From Solirubrobacterales bacterium (GTDB taxonomy: Bacteria; Actinomycetota; Thermoleophilia; Solirubrobacterales; Solirubrobacteraceae): a DNA stretch of 62,449 nt. The notes below the pieces were generated by a model. It saw only the letters and a list, made by a program, of their open reading frames with translations. It was not told the origin of the DNA and did no database searches. The stretch is from positions 1 through 62,449 of the forward strand of contig QHBW01000036.1 of NCBI GenBank assembly GCA_003244205.1. Direction: 5' to 3'. Each line of letters begins with the position of its first letter. Positions within the stretch are counted from its first letter, which is position 1. Shown here one piece after another: positions 17,807 to 25,146 of the stretch. Both the position numbers and the translations under genes were made by a program.

Positions 17807-20272
17807 ATGCACAGTGGGAAGCTGCTCATCGCAGCGGCGACGACTGCCGTGTTCGCGGTCGCCTACGGGGGCCTCGCGGCCGGGCCCGCGGCGGCCGAGC
17901 CGTGCGACCTCACCGTCACCCTCCTCGGCGGCGTCGTCCTGCACCTCACCGTTGACGTCCCGCCGGGTACGCCGGCGACCGCGATCACGATCCCGGGGGT
18001 GCCCTCGGGAACGATCGCCAGCATCAGCGAAAGCTGCCAGTCCACGACGACCACCACGCCGACGACAACGAGCTCGCCCGCGACAGCGACCGTGCCGGCC
18101 ACACCGCAATCGGGCTCGAATCCCTCGACCCCCGCAGCCAAGCACGGGGGTCCTCAGGCGCGCCCCGGCGGCACGCAATCGGCGTCGTCGAACGCCACGA
18201 CGGCTCCCAGCGCGCTGGCCTCGGTGTCGACCTCAGCGCTCGCTCCAGCCCCGGGCGCTCCGGCAGTCGTCGTCCCAGGCGGCCTGCGGGCGGCCGGCGG
18301 AGCGCCTCTTGCCAGTGACCCAACGCTCTCGCTGGCGCTGCCCGCGCTGCCGGGGGCGGCGGGGCTGGGGGTGCCGGACTTCTTCGTCTCGGACTTTCGG
18401 ATCCCGCCGTTCTTGTTGCCGATCTACCAGGCGGCCGGGGTGGCGTATGGGGTGCCGTGGCAGGTGCTGGCGGCGATCAACGAGATCGAGACGGACTACG
18501 GGCGCAATTTGAGCGTGAGCTCGGCGGGGGCGCTGGGCTGGATGCAGTTCTTGCCTGCGACGTGGAAGCAGTACGGGGTGGATGCGACCGGGAATGGGCG
18601 AGCCGATCCGTATAACCCGGTGGACGCGATTTTCGCGGCGGCGCGGTACTTGAAAGCGGCCGGCGCGGCGACGAACCTTCGAGGCGCGGTATTCGCCTAC
18701 AACCATGCGAGCTGGTACGTGGACTCGGTGCTGTTGCGGGCAAAGCTGATCGGCGGAATGCCCGACGCCCTGGTGGGGGCGTTGACCGGTCTCACGCAGG
18801 GGCACTTCCCCGTCGCCGCGCCGTCCCGCTACGCCGACGACATGCGCGAGGCGCACGCTCCCGGGGCCGCCAAGGTCTCCGATACGGTCCTCCCGAGGCG
18901 CAACGCGATCAACATCTTCGCGCGCACCGGCGCCCCGGTGATCGCCGTCCAGGACGGCACCGTGACGCACATCGGGGTGAGCCGGTCGCTGGGGCGCTAT
19001 GTGGTCTTGCGCGACGGCTGGGGCAACAGCTACACCTACGGGGATCTCGGGTCCCTGGCGGCGCAGTACCCGGTCCCCAAGCCGCCCGCGCCGGTGCTCC
19101 TCGCAACGACGTCCCCGACGCAGCCAACCGATGCACCCCCTGCGGCACCCGCCACCGCCGGGGAGCACGCGCTCGCCCCGACGACGCTGACAGGCACGCT
19201 CGCGGGCATCACACCCGGGCTCTCCGCCCTGCGGGAGCGCCTGTTCGCCTACCCCGCGCGGCCCAACGCTTACCGCGCGGGCGGCGCACAGCAGATCGTC
19301 GCCCAGAGCTCGCCGCCAGCGTCCTTGGCGGGCTTCGTCTCCCGGGTCCTCAACCTGCCGGCCAGCCAGATCGACCTCAAGCCATTGCGTGCAGGCGCTC
19401 AGGTCGTGGCCGGGACGTTGTTGGGGCGCACGGGTGCAGCGGTGCCGGGGATGGCGCCGCATCTGCGCTTCGAGATTCGCCCGGCCGGTGTCGGGGAGCC
19501 GTTGATCGATCCCAAGCCGGTGCTCGATGGGTGGAAGCTGTTGGAGGCCTCGGCGGTGTATCGCGCAGCAGGGCAGAACCCGTTGGTCAACTCCGACGTG
19601 TCGATCGGCCAGGTGCTCTTGGCGTCCAAGAGCCAGTTGCAGCGGCGCGTGCTCGCCGATCCGCGGATCGGGCTCTCGCGCTGTCATCGTCGCGATGTCC
19701 TAGGCGGTCAGGTCGATCAGCGGGTGCTCGCAACGCTGGAGTATCTCTCGCTCTCGGGTCTGCGTCCCGCGCTTGCATCCAGCTGCGTCTCCCAGGCCCC
19801 GTCGTCGCTGGCAGCCAACCCGGCCGCGGTCACGCCGACCAAGCCGTCGAGCAGCCCCACTGCCGTGACAAACACCGTGCTGGCCCTGTCGGACCCGACC
19901 CCTGCAGCCGACACGTTCGATCTCACGGCGATCAACGGCATCCCGATCCTCGGCCACCAAGGGCCCGGCAGCGTCACCGACCTCACGATCCGGCGGCTGC
20001 TCGCGCTCCAGGGCGCCATCAAACCGCACATGATCACCAGCCTGATGCGCTTCCGCAATAGCGACAACACCACGGCCCTGCCCGCCTACGCCAATCGCAT
20101 CCACATCGCCTTCCTCCAACTCGCCGCCTCCACCCCCGCCCAGCAAGCCGCGCTCTACCAAACGCTGCAACCCCATCAGTGGCTCCAACTCATCAACCGC
20201 CTCAACCAACTCGCCCAGCCCTCCGTAACTACAACGCCCTCCTCCGCGGCGATAGCGGCTCACGGCGGCTAG
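17807..20272 (+). CDS. Secreted lytic transglycosylase with a degenerate LytM (M23-like) module
   Basis: An 821-residue exported protein. Signal peptide at residues 1-30 (LLIAAATTAVFAVAYGGLAA), then a Ser/Thr/Pro-rich linker to about 190. An MltB/SLT-type muramidase domain spans about 205-315, with catalytic Glu228 in NEIETDYGRN and GALGWMQFLPATWKQYGVD. An M23-like beta fold spans about 363-575 (FARTGAPVIAVQDGTVTHIG, YVVLRDGWGNSYTYGDLG, PHLRFEIRP). LytM metal ligands are lost: HLHFE is HLRFE and the preceding His is absent. The C-terminal 200 residues are of unknown fold. The ATG at 17807 has an AGGAAG site. Wobble usage changes abruptly near 18370 and again near 20050. The glycan-cleaving module is probably active, with LytM acting as a binding or activator domain as in EnvC. 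Confidence 0.88.
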   Translation: MHSGKLLIAAATTAVFAVAYGGLAAGPAAAEPCDLTVTLLGGVVLHLTVDVPPGTPATAITIPGVPSGTIASISESCQSTTTTTPTTTSSPATATVPATPQSGSNPSTPAAKHGGPQARPGGTQSASSNATTAPSALASVSTSALAPAPGAPAVVVPGGLRAAGGAPLASDPTLSLALPALPGAAGLGVPDFFVSDFRIPPFLLPIYQAAGVAYGVPWQVLAAINEIETDYGRNLSVSSAGALGWMQFLPATWKQYGVDATGNGRADPYNPVDAIFAAARYLKAAGAATNLRGAVFAYNHASWYVDSVLLRAKLIGGMPDALVGALTGLTQGHFPVAAPSRYADDMREAHAPGAAKVSDTVLPRRNAINIFARTGAPVIAVQDGTVTHIGVSRSLGRYVVLRDGWGNSYTYGDLGSLAAQYPVPKPPAPVLLATTSPTQPTDAPPAAPATAGEHALAPTTLTGTLAGITPGLSALRERLFAYPARPNAYRAGGAQQIVAQSSPPASLAGFVSRVLNLPASQIDLKPLRAGAQVVAGTLLGRTGAAVPGMAPHLRFEIRPAGVGEPLIDPKPVLDGWKLLEASAVYRAAGQNPLVNSDVSIGQVLLASKSQLQRRVLADPRIGLSRCHRRDVLGGQVDQRVLATLEYLSLSGLRPALASSCVSQAPSSLAANPAAVTPTKPSSSPTAVTNTVLALSDPTPAADTFDLTAINGIPILGHQGPGSVTDLTIRRLLALQGAIKPHMITSLMRFRNSDNTTALPAYANRIHIAFLQLAASTPAQQAALYQTLQPHQWLQLINRLNQLAQPSVTTTPSSAAIAAHGG

Positions 20273-20294
20273 CCACCCGGCTGGTAGCCGTCGA

Positions 20295-21176
20295 GTGACC
20301 AGCGCTGGCGCGCAGCTCTTCCGTTGCATCCAGTTCGAGTTCCCCTGGCAGCTCGGACCAGAGCCGGGACGCTATGTGGTCCGCGAGCCGCACGCCGAAG
20401 AGGCCAGCCACGTGCTCGTCATCGCCACGCTCGGCGCGCCTGAGCGACGACGCCTCGCCAAGCGGCGCGCGCGCGCGGTGGCCGCCGACGTCGGGTCGCA
20501 ACCCGCTGCGGTGGCCACGACTCGCGCCACCGTGATACCGGCTGACGCGCTCGTCGACGAGGCCGCCGCACGCGCGTGGCTCGCTACGGCTCAGCGCGAC
20601 GAGCACGTCGATGACGAGCTCGACCGCGCGTTGGCGGTTCTCGCTCGTGCTGTTCACGCACACCGATTGGCGACTGCAGATCCGGGCGTCCCCGAGCCGC
20701 GCCGCGAGCAGGCATTGGTCGTCCGCCTCGGATATGGGAGCGGCGACCAGGTTGCCGACGGACGCCACACCGAGATGGTTGAGCTGCCCCCGCCGTCACC
20801 CAACCGCCAACGCCGAGTCCACGCGCTGCGTCCCCAGGAGCGCCTCGCCGCGGTCCTTGGGGGCCGCCAGCAGCTGCTGGCGTGTGAGGAGCTGACACTG
20901 CGTGCGCGCGCGGACCTCGACGCCGGACGCGCCCGTCAGGCTGCCCTGCAACTGCGCGTCGCCTTCGAGGCCGCGCTCGCCGAGCTCGATGGCAGCGTGG
21001 CCGCCGCGCGCCTCGCTGAGCTGCGCACGCGCCGCGAAGCCGTCGGCGCCGCCGCCAACGCCGCGCTCACCGGCGAGCTCGACGCTGTGACCGCAGCCGA
21101 GCTGAGTGACACGCTCGAACGGGTGGAGGCGGCGCTGCGCGCGCGCTCTGCGGGGACGGAGCGAGCGGGCGACTGA
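20295..21176 (+). CDS. Conserved-looking hypothetical protein
   Basis: A 293-residue protein that I do not recognise. The first 110 residues look like a folded mixed alpha/beta domain (FRCIQFEFPWQLGPEPGRYV, then ASHVLVIATLG and an Arg-rich helix); the last third is a helical, Ala-rich region with heptads (AALAELDGSVAAARLAELRT). No signal peptide or membrane helix. The GTG at 20295 follows the transglycosylase gene by 22 bp on the same strand, so the two may be co-expressed. It ends 21 bp before the convergent sirtuin stop. Confidence 0.65.
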   Translation: MTSAGAQLFRCIQFEFPWQLGPEPGRYVVREPHAEEASHVLVIATLGAPERRRLAKRRARAVAADVGSQPAAVATTRATVIPADALVDEAAARAWLATAQRDEHVDDELDRALAVLARAVHAHRLATADPGVPEPRREQALVVRLGYGSGDQVADGRHTEMVELPPPSPNRQRRVHALRPQERLAAVLGGRQQLLACEELTLRARADLDAGRARQAALQLRVAFEAALAELDGSVAAARLAELRTRREAVGAAANAALTGELDAVTAAELSDTLERVEAALRARSAGTERAGD

Positions 21177-21197
21177 GCCGCCCAAGGGACGCCGCGC

Positions 21198-21983
21198 TCA
21201 CGCCAGACGGTCGAGCGCCGCGACCAGACCCTCGAGCTCTGCGACGACGTCGCCGTCGAGCTTGACGGCGGCGTGGATGTCCTCGGGCGTCGGTCCCTGC
21301 GTGAGAACTGCGGTGCGACCTCCCGCTGCGCGCGTGACCTCGGGCAGCCCCGCCACGGGCCATACCTCCAGCGAGGAGCCAACGCACAGCAGCACGTCGG
21401 CGCGCATCGCCAGCGCCTCGGCTCGCCGCAGCGCTCCTTCCGGCAAGAGCTCGCCGAAGAGCACCACCCCTGGCTTGAGCGCCTTGCCACAGTCGCACCG
21501 CGGGATGCCGCGCGGATCGGCGGCCAGGCGAGCGCGAACCTCTCCAAGCGGGTGGCGCTCGCCGCAGTCGAGGCACACCGCGGTCTCGATGCTGCCGTGT
21601 ACCTCGATCAGCTCACGGGTGCCCGCGCGCGCGTGCAGACGGTCGATGTTCTGGGTGACGACCGCGTCGAGCAGACCACGCCGCTCGAGCGCGACCAAGG
21701 CCCGGTGGGCGCCGTTGGGGCGCTTGCGCTCGAGCATCGCAAAGCGGTCGCCATAGAAGCTCCAAAAGCGCTCGGGGTCGCGTCGGAACGCGTCGATGTG
21801 GGCGACCTCCATCGGGTCGACGTGCTCCCACAGCCCTGTTCCGGGCGTGCGGAAGTCCGGGATGCCGGATGGCACCGAGATCCCGGCTCCGGTCAAGGCC
21901 ACGACCGATCCGGCAGCGGAGATCAGCTCCGCCAGGCGCTCGACGCGCTCGAGCTGATCGCTGGCGATGGCGGCTGACGTCAC
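21198..21983 (-). CDS. NAD-dependent protein deacylase, sirtuin family
   Basis: Removes acyl groups from lysines using NAD. The 261 residues include GAGISVPSGIPDFRTPGTGLW (NAD loop, quoted in part: GAGISVPSGIPDFR), TQNIDRLHARAG, the catalytic His in VHGSIE, a zinc site of Cys pairs CLDC and CDC, KPGVVLFGELLPEGAL and a nucleotide-binding CVGSSLEVWPVAGLP. I chose the GTG at 21983, 5 bp after the hydratase stop; upstream frame overlaps that gene. The VVLFGE segment and lack of the Tyr/Arg pair seen in Sir2 desuccinylases near the active site suggest a deacetylase, but this is weak. Being downstream of acyl-CoA metabolism genes fits a role in acyl-lysine control. Confidence 0.93.
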   Translation of the reverse strand: MTSAAIASDQLERVERLAELISAAGSVVALTGAGISVPSGIPDFRTPGTGLWEHVDPMEVAHIDAFRRDPERFWSFYGDRFAMLERKRPNGAHRALVALERRGLLDAVVTQNIDRLHARAGTRELIEVHGSIETAVCLDCGERHPLGEVRARLAADPRGIPRCDCGKALKPGVVLFGELLPEGALRRAEALAMRADVLLCVGSSLEVWPVAGLPEVTRAAGGRTAVLTQGPTPEDIHAAVKLDGDVVAELEGLVAALDRLA

Positions 21984-21988
21984 CAGTT

Positions 21989-23092
21989 CTAGCGTCCCTT
22001 GAAGGCTGCGGTTCGCTTCTGCAGGAAGGCCGAGATCCCCTCGCTGGCGTCCTCGGAGGCGAACACCGCGGCGAAGGCGACCTTCTCTGCCTCGATGCCG
22101 GCGTCCAGGTCGCCGTTGGCCGACACGCGCTTGATCTGCTCGATCGCGAGCGGCGGCTGACTGCCGAGCTTGCGCGCCCACGCAAGCGCCGTGTCGAAGA
22201 GCTCGTGATCCACAACGACCGCGTTGACGAGCCCGCAGTCGAGCGCGTCCTCGGCGGAGATCGCATCGCCACTAAGGTTCATCTCGAGCGCCTTGCTCTC
22301 GCCGACCAGCCGGGCTAGCCGCTGGGTTCCGCCGAAGCCAGGGATGATCCCGAGGTTGATCTCCGGCTGGCCGAAGGTGGCCGACAGCGCCGCGATGCGC
22401 ACATCGCATGCCATCGCCAGCTCGCAGCCGCCGCCGATTGCGAGCGCGTTGACGGCGGCGATCGTGACGATGCGAGAAAGCCCGAAGGAGCGCAACAGGG
22501 CGTGGCCCTCGTGGATCAGCTGGCGACCGCTGCGCTCGTCCATTGAGGTGAAGGCCTTGATATCCGCCCCCGCGCTGAAGAGCGCGGGGTTGGCGGAGGC
22601 GATCACCAACGCACGCGTCGTGCCGTCCTGGAGATGGCTCCAGATCCTGCCCAGCTCGTCGATCACCTGCGGGGAGATCGAGTTCGCGGGCGGACGGTTC
22701 AGCCACGCAATCGCGGTCTCCCCGCGGGTCTCGAGCTGCACCGCCTCGCCCTGCTCGAAGCTGTCGTCCGGACGCGGATAGGCGAAGAATCCCTGGCCCG
22801 ACTTTTGGCCCAAGCGCCCCTGCGCAACGAGGCGGCGGAGGATGCGCGGGGCGGCGAAGTGCTCGCCCCACTCGGCCTCGGCGCGCTCCAGCGCGTCCAG
22901 CACCTCGTCGAGCCCGAGCGCGTCGGCGCGCGCGAGTGGCGGTGGAATGATTCCCGCTCCGGCCATCATGCCGAGGTCGATGTCGCGCGTGGTCGCGAGC
23001 TCCTCCTCGAGCACCAGACAGGACTCGACCAGCATCTTGAGCTGGAAGCGCTCGGTCAGGCTGGCGGTCTGAAGATCAGCTGCCGTGCTCAT
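21989..23092 (-). CDS. 3-hydroxyacyl-CoA dehydrogenase C-terminal domain fused to enoyl-CoA hydratase
   Basis: Beta-oxidation component, 367 residues. Residues 12-105 are a 3HCDH C-terminal helical domain (ERFQLKMLVESCLVLEEELA, GLDEVLDALE, GQKSGQGFFAY). Residues 115-365 are a crotonase fold with IASANPALFSAGADIKAF (oxyanion-hole AGADIKAF), AVNALAIGGGCELAMACD and FGQPEINLGIIPGFGGTQRL with the usual catalytic Glu/Gly pair. The ATG at 23092 overlaps the upstream dehydrogenase gene by 17 bp. Together the two genes give the order NAD-domain, C-domain, C-domain, hydratase, as in archaeal bifunctional crotonyl-CoA hydratase/3-hydroxybutyryl-CoA dehydrogenases, not the order of FadB. Confidence 0.92.
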   Translation of the reverse strand: MSTAADLQTASLTERFQLKMLVESCLVLEEELATTRDIDLGMMAGAGIIPPPLARADALGLDEVLDALERAEAEWGEHFAAPRILRRLVAQGRLGQKSGQGFFAYPRPDDSFEQGEAVQLETRGETAIAWLNRPPANSISPQVIDELGRIWSHLQDGTTRALVIASANPALFSAGADIKAFTSMDERSGRQLIHEGHALLRSFGLSRIVTIAAVNALAIGGGCELAMACDVRIAALSATFGQPEINLGIIPGFGGTQRLARLVGESKALEMNLSGDAISAEDALDCGLVNAVVVDHELFDTALAWARKLGSQPPLAIEQIKRVSANGDLDAGIEAEKVAFAAVFASEDASEGISAFLQKRTAAFKGR

Positions 23093-23927
23093 AGAACCCC
23101 TTCCCTGTCTTCGCGCCGAGGTTGCCGGCCGCCACCAGCTCGCGCATCTTGCGATGGATGTAGAAGCGGTCCCCGAAGGATTCCTGCAGGTGCTCGGCGA
23201 CGTGCAGGACGGTGTCGAGTCCGAGCATGTCGGCGAGGATGAACGGCCCCATCGGCGCGGCCTTGGACTCGGCTACCTGCTTGTCGATCTCCTCGAGATC
23301 GATCTCGCTCTCCTCCTGTTGGCGCCAGACCTCCGAGACCGACGAGTTGAGGATGCGGTTGACGACGAAGCCCGGGGCCTCGCCGCAGCGAATCGGGAGC
23401 TTGCGAATCGTCTGCGCGAAGTTGACCGCCGCCTGGACCGTCTCCGCCGAGCTCTCGTCGCCTTCGACGATCTCCAGCAGCCGCATGATCGACGCCGGAT
23501 AGAAGAAGTGGAAGCCGACGACGCGGTCGGGGCGGCTGGTGGCCTCGCCCATCTCCGAGATCGACAGCGAGGAGGTGTTGGAGGCGAGGATCGCGTGGCC
23601 TGGGGTGACGACGTCGAGCTCGGAGAACACTGCCTGCTTGATCTCCATGCGCTCGGGGACCGCTTCGATGACGAAGTCGACGTCGCCGAAGCCGGCGTAC
23701 TCGGTCGTGCCTTCGATCAGCGCGAGCTTGCGGTCGAGCTCTTCGGAGCTGAGCTTGCCCTTGTCGACGACAGCCTGCCACAGCGAGCGCGCTTTCTCGA
23801 GCCCCTGGTCGACGTACTTCTGCTCGACGTCCTTGAGCACGACGGGGATGTCCGCTGAGGCGACGACCTGCGCGATCTCGCCACCCATCGTCCCGGCGCC
23901 CACGACGGCGGCTTTGAACACGAACAT
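23076..23927 (-). CDS. 3-hydroxyacyl-CoA dehydrogenase (NAD-binding plus first C-terminal domain)
   Basis: Oxidises 3-hydroxyacyl-CoA with NAD. The 283 residues start with a Rossmann motif AAVVGAGTMGGEIAQVVA (residues 6-23), then FVIEAVPERMEIKQAVF, ASNTSSLSISEM (catalytic Ser region), GFHFFYPASIMRLLEIVEG (catalytic His) and APGFVVNRIL. A helical C-terminal domain ends in LGAKTGKGFYEHG. The length equals stand-alone FadB2/HbdA. The downstream hydratase fusion overlaps its 3' end, so they are coupled. The ATG at 23927 has a clear Rossmann start. Confidence 0.95.
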   Translation of the reverse strand: MFVFKAAVVGAGTMGGEIAQVVASADIPVVLKDVEQKYVDQGLEKARSLWQAVVDKGKLSSEELDRKLALIEGTTEYAGFGDVDFVIEAVPERMEIKQAVFSELDVVTPGHAILASNTSSLSISEMGEATSRPDRVVGFHFFYPASIMRLLEIVEGDESSAETVQAAVNFAQTIRKLPIRCGEAPGFVVNRILNSSVSEVWRQQEESEIDLEEIDKQVAESKAAPMGPFILADMLGLDTVLHVAEHLQESFGDRFYIHRKMRELVAAGNLGAKTGKGFYEHGS

Positions 23928-23945
23928 TGCCTGCAGGACCGTACA

Positions 23946-24101
23946 ATGTTGGGCATGCTGGCGATCCCACGCCCGACGATCACGCTGGCCCTGCCCGTCG
24001 CCGCGCTGGCGCTGAGCGCCTGCGGTGGCCGTGATCGGCTCCGCAGCCTGCTCAGAGGTCTGACTGAAGCTCGATTCCGAAGCGCACCAGCGTCCGTGTG
24101 A
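23946..24101 (+). CDS. Possible tiny lipoprotein (51 residues)
   Basis: A short plus-strand frame too small for routine gene finding. It reads as a basic start, a hydrophobic stretch (TITLALPVAALALSAC) and a lipobox LSAC followed by Gly-Gly, then about 25 charged residues. Its 3' half overlaps, antisense, the end of the SRPBCC gene. An AGGA lies about 10 bp upstream of the first ATG, and a second in-frame ATG follows three codons on. It could be a real small lipoprotein, the remnant of a longer one, or chance; the lipobox is the only strong sign. Confidence 0.35.
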   Translation: MLGMLAIPRPTITLALPVAALALSACGGRDRLRSLLRGLTEARFRSAPASV

Positions 24102-24504
24102 GCGAGTCGGTCAACGCGCGCTTGATGAAGAAGAAGTCGACCAGCGGCCGCAGCGGACCACCTTGCTTGAGCGAGTACTCGAGCGAGAAGCCCACACGCA
24201 GACAACCGTCCGGCTCGTCGGCGAAGCCGACCTGCTGGAGCCCCTCGAGCCGCTCGTCCTCCACGCGCAGCCGCTGACCGCGACCCGGGGTGTACGCCTC
24301 GACGCGCTCGACCACGCGGCCGCGGCCACCGGGCAGCGAGTCCCAGGCCAGCGTCGCCCCGACTTCCGGCCACTGCTCCGAAAGGCGGGCGACGTGTCCA
24401 AAGCCGTCGATCCAACTGGCCCATCGCTCGGGGTCGTACCACAGCGCCTCGGCGGCCGTGACCGTAGCGATGAACGAGCGCTCGACCGCGACTCTCCGCG
24501 CCAT
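24052..24504 (-). CDS. SRPBCC / START-like ligand-binding protein
   Basis: A 150-residue protein of the polyketide cyclase/START-like fold: VERSFIATVTAAEALWYDPE at the start, WIDGFGHVARLSEQWPEVGA, then GRVVERVEAYTPGRGQRL strands and a long last helix (KRALTDSLTRTLVRFGIEL). Such proteins bind hydrophobic ligands; most have no known substrate. The start codon overlaps the PadR stop (TGATG), so it is translated with that regulator and may sense or handle its ligand. Confidence 0.82.
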   Translation of the reverse strand: MARRVAVERSFIATVTAAEALWYDPERWASWIDGFGHVARLSEQWPEVGATLAWDSLPGGRGRVVERVEAYTPGRGQRLRVEDERLEGLQQVGFADEPDGCLRVGFSLEYSLKQGGPLRPLVDFFFIKRALTDSLTRTLVRFGIELQSDL

Positions 24505-24986
24505 CAGCAGCCCAGCTCTCTGCGGATCTGCTCAATACCTGTGGCGATCAGTGCCAGCCGCGGCGCGAGTTCGCCCTTCAGCCGCTCACGCTCGCCCGCG
24601 CCGGCACGCGTGATCGCGTAGAAGCGCCGACTCCGGCGTTGCGGGTGCTCCCACTCACCTGCCAGCAGGCCGCGCGCCTCGAGTGACCGCAGCAGCGGGT
24701 AGATCGTGTTCGGGTTGACAGCCACCGCGCCCGCGGTCAGACGAGCCACGCGCTCGATCAGCTGGTTGCCGTACGAAGGCTGATCTGAGACAAAGTGGAG
24801 TACGAGCAGCGGCAGCAGACCAGCGCGACGGAGGTCCCCCACAAGTGGGTCCCCGCTGCCGGGCCCGGGCGCCGAAGGCGTACCCGCGTCAGCCAGCTCC
24901 CCGACCGGCCCGGCCGCGGCGCGAGCGCGCTCGACGGAGGTAGCTTCGGCGACGGCGGCTCGCGCACGCCTACTCGATTGGGCCAT
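24504..24986 (-). CDS. PadR family transcriptional regulator
   Basis: A 160-residue winged-helix repressor. The first 50 residues are Ala/Arg-rich and probably disordered; the PadR domain runs from about 55 to 130: LLPLLVLHFVSDQPSYGNQL, then AVNPNTIYPLLRSLEARGLL and RSRRFYAITRAGAGERERL. A short dimerisation helix closes the protein. PadR proteins respond to phenolics or drugs and often regulate a neighbour; here the co-translated SRPBCC gene is the natural partner. Confidence 0.9.
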   Translation of the reverse strand: MAQSSRRARAAVAEATSVERARAAAGPVGELADAGTPSAPGPGSGDPLVGDLRRAGLLPLLVLHFVSDQPSYGNQLIERVARLTAGAVAVNPNTIYPLLRSLEARGLLAGEWEHPQRRSRRFYAITRAGAGERERLKGELAPRLALIATGIEQIRRELGC

Positions 24987-25027
24987 CGTGGGTGATTAGA
25001 CCACGCGGTGCTGCTATTACCCCCGCT

Positions 25028-25129
25028 GTGCCGGCCGCCATCGTGATCACAATCCACTCGGTCGAGATCGTCGCGGCGCTGGTGCTCGTGCTCGTGTGGC
25101 TGCTCGTCAGGCTCGGCCGCCGGATCTGA
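25028..25129 (+). CDS. Possible 33-residue single-span membrane protein
   Basis: Between the divergently facing PadR gene and the acyl-CoA dehydrogenase 3' end, a GTG-started frame encodes a hydrophobic stretch (VEIVAALVLVLVWLLVRLG) ending in Arg-Arg-Ile. It has the look of a small membrane protein with a cytoplasmic basic tail, but there is no good ribosome site and a GC-rich Leu/Val run can arise by chance. Confidence 0.25.
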   Translation: MPAAIVITIHSVEIVAALVLVLVWLLVRLGRRI

Positions 25130-25146
25130 GCGATCCGCCGCGGAAG

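Noticed and set aside
18233-19687. Long minus-strand frame opposite the transglycosylase
   Set aside because: Arg-rich shadow lacking domains; the plus-strand protein has clear SLT and LytM domains.
21989-23927. A sequencing frameshift joining the dehydrogenase and hydratase genes
   Set aside because: Each half has its own family-type start (ATG with plausible context) and complete stop, and the overlap is typical of coupled genes, so a natural split is preferred, though a frameshift cannot be excluded.
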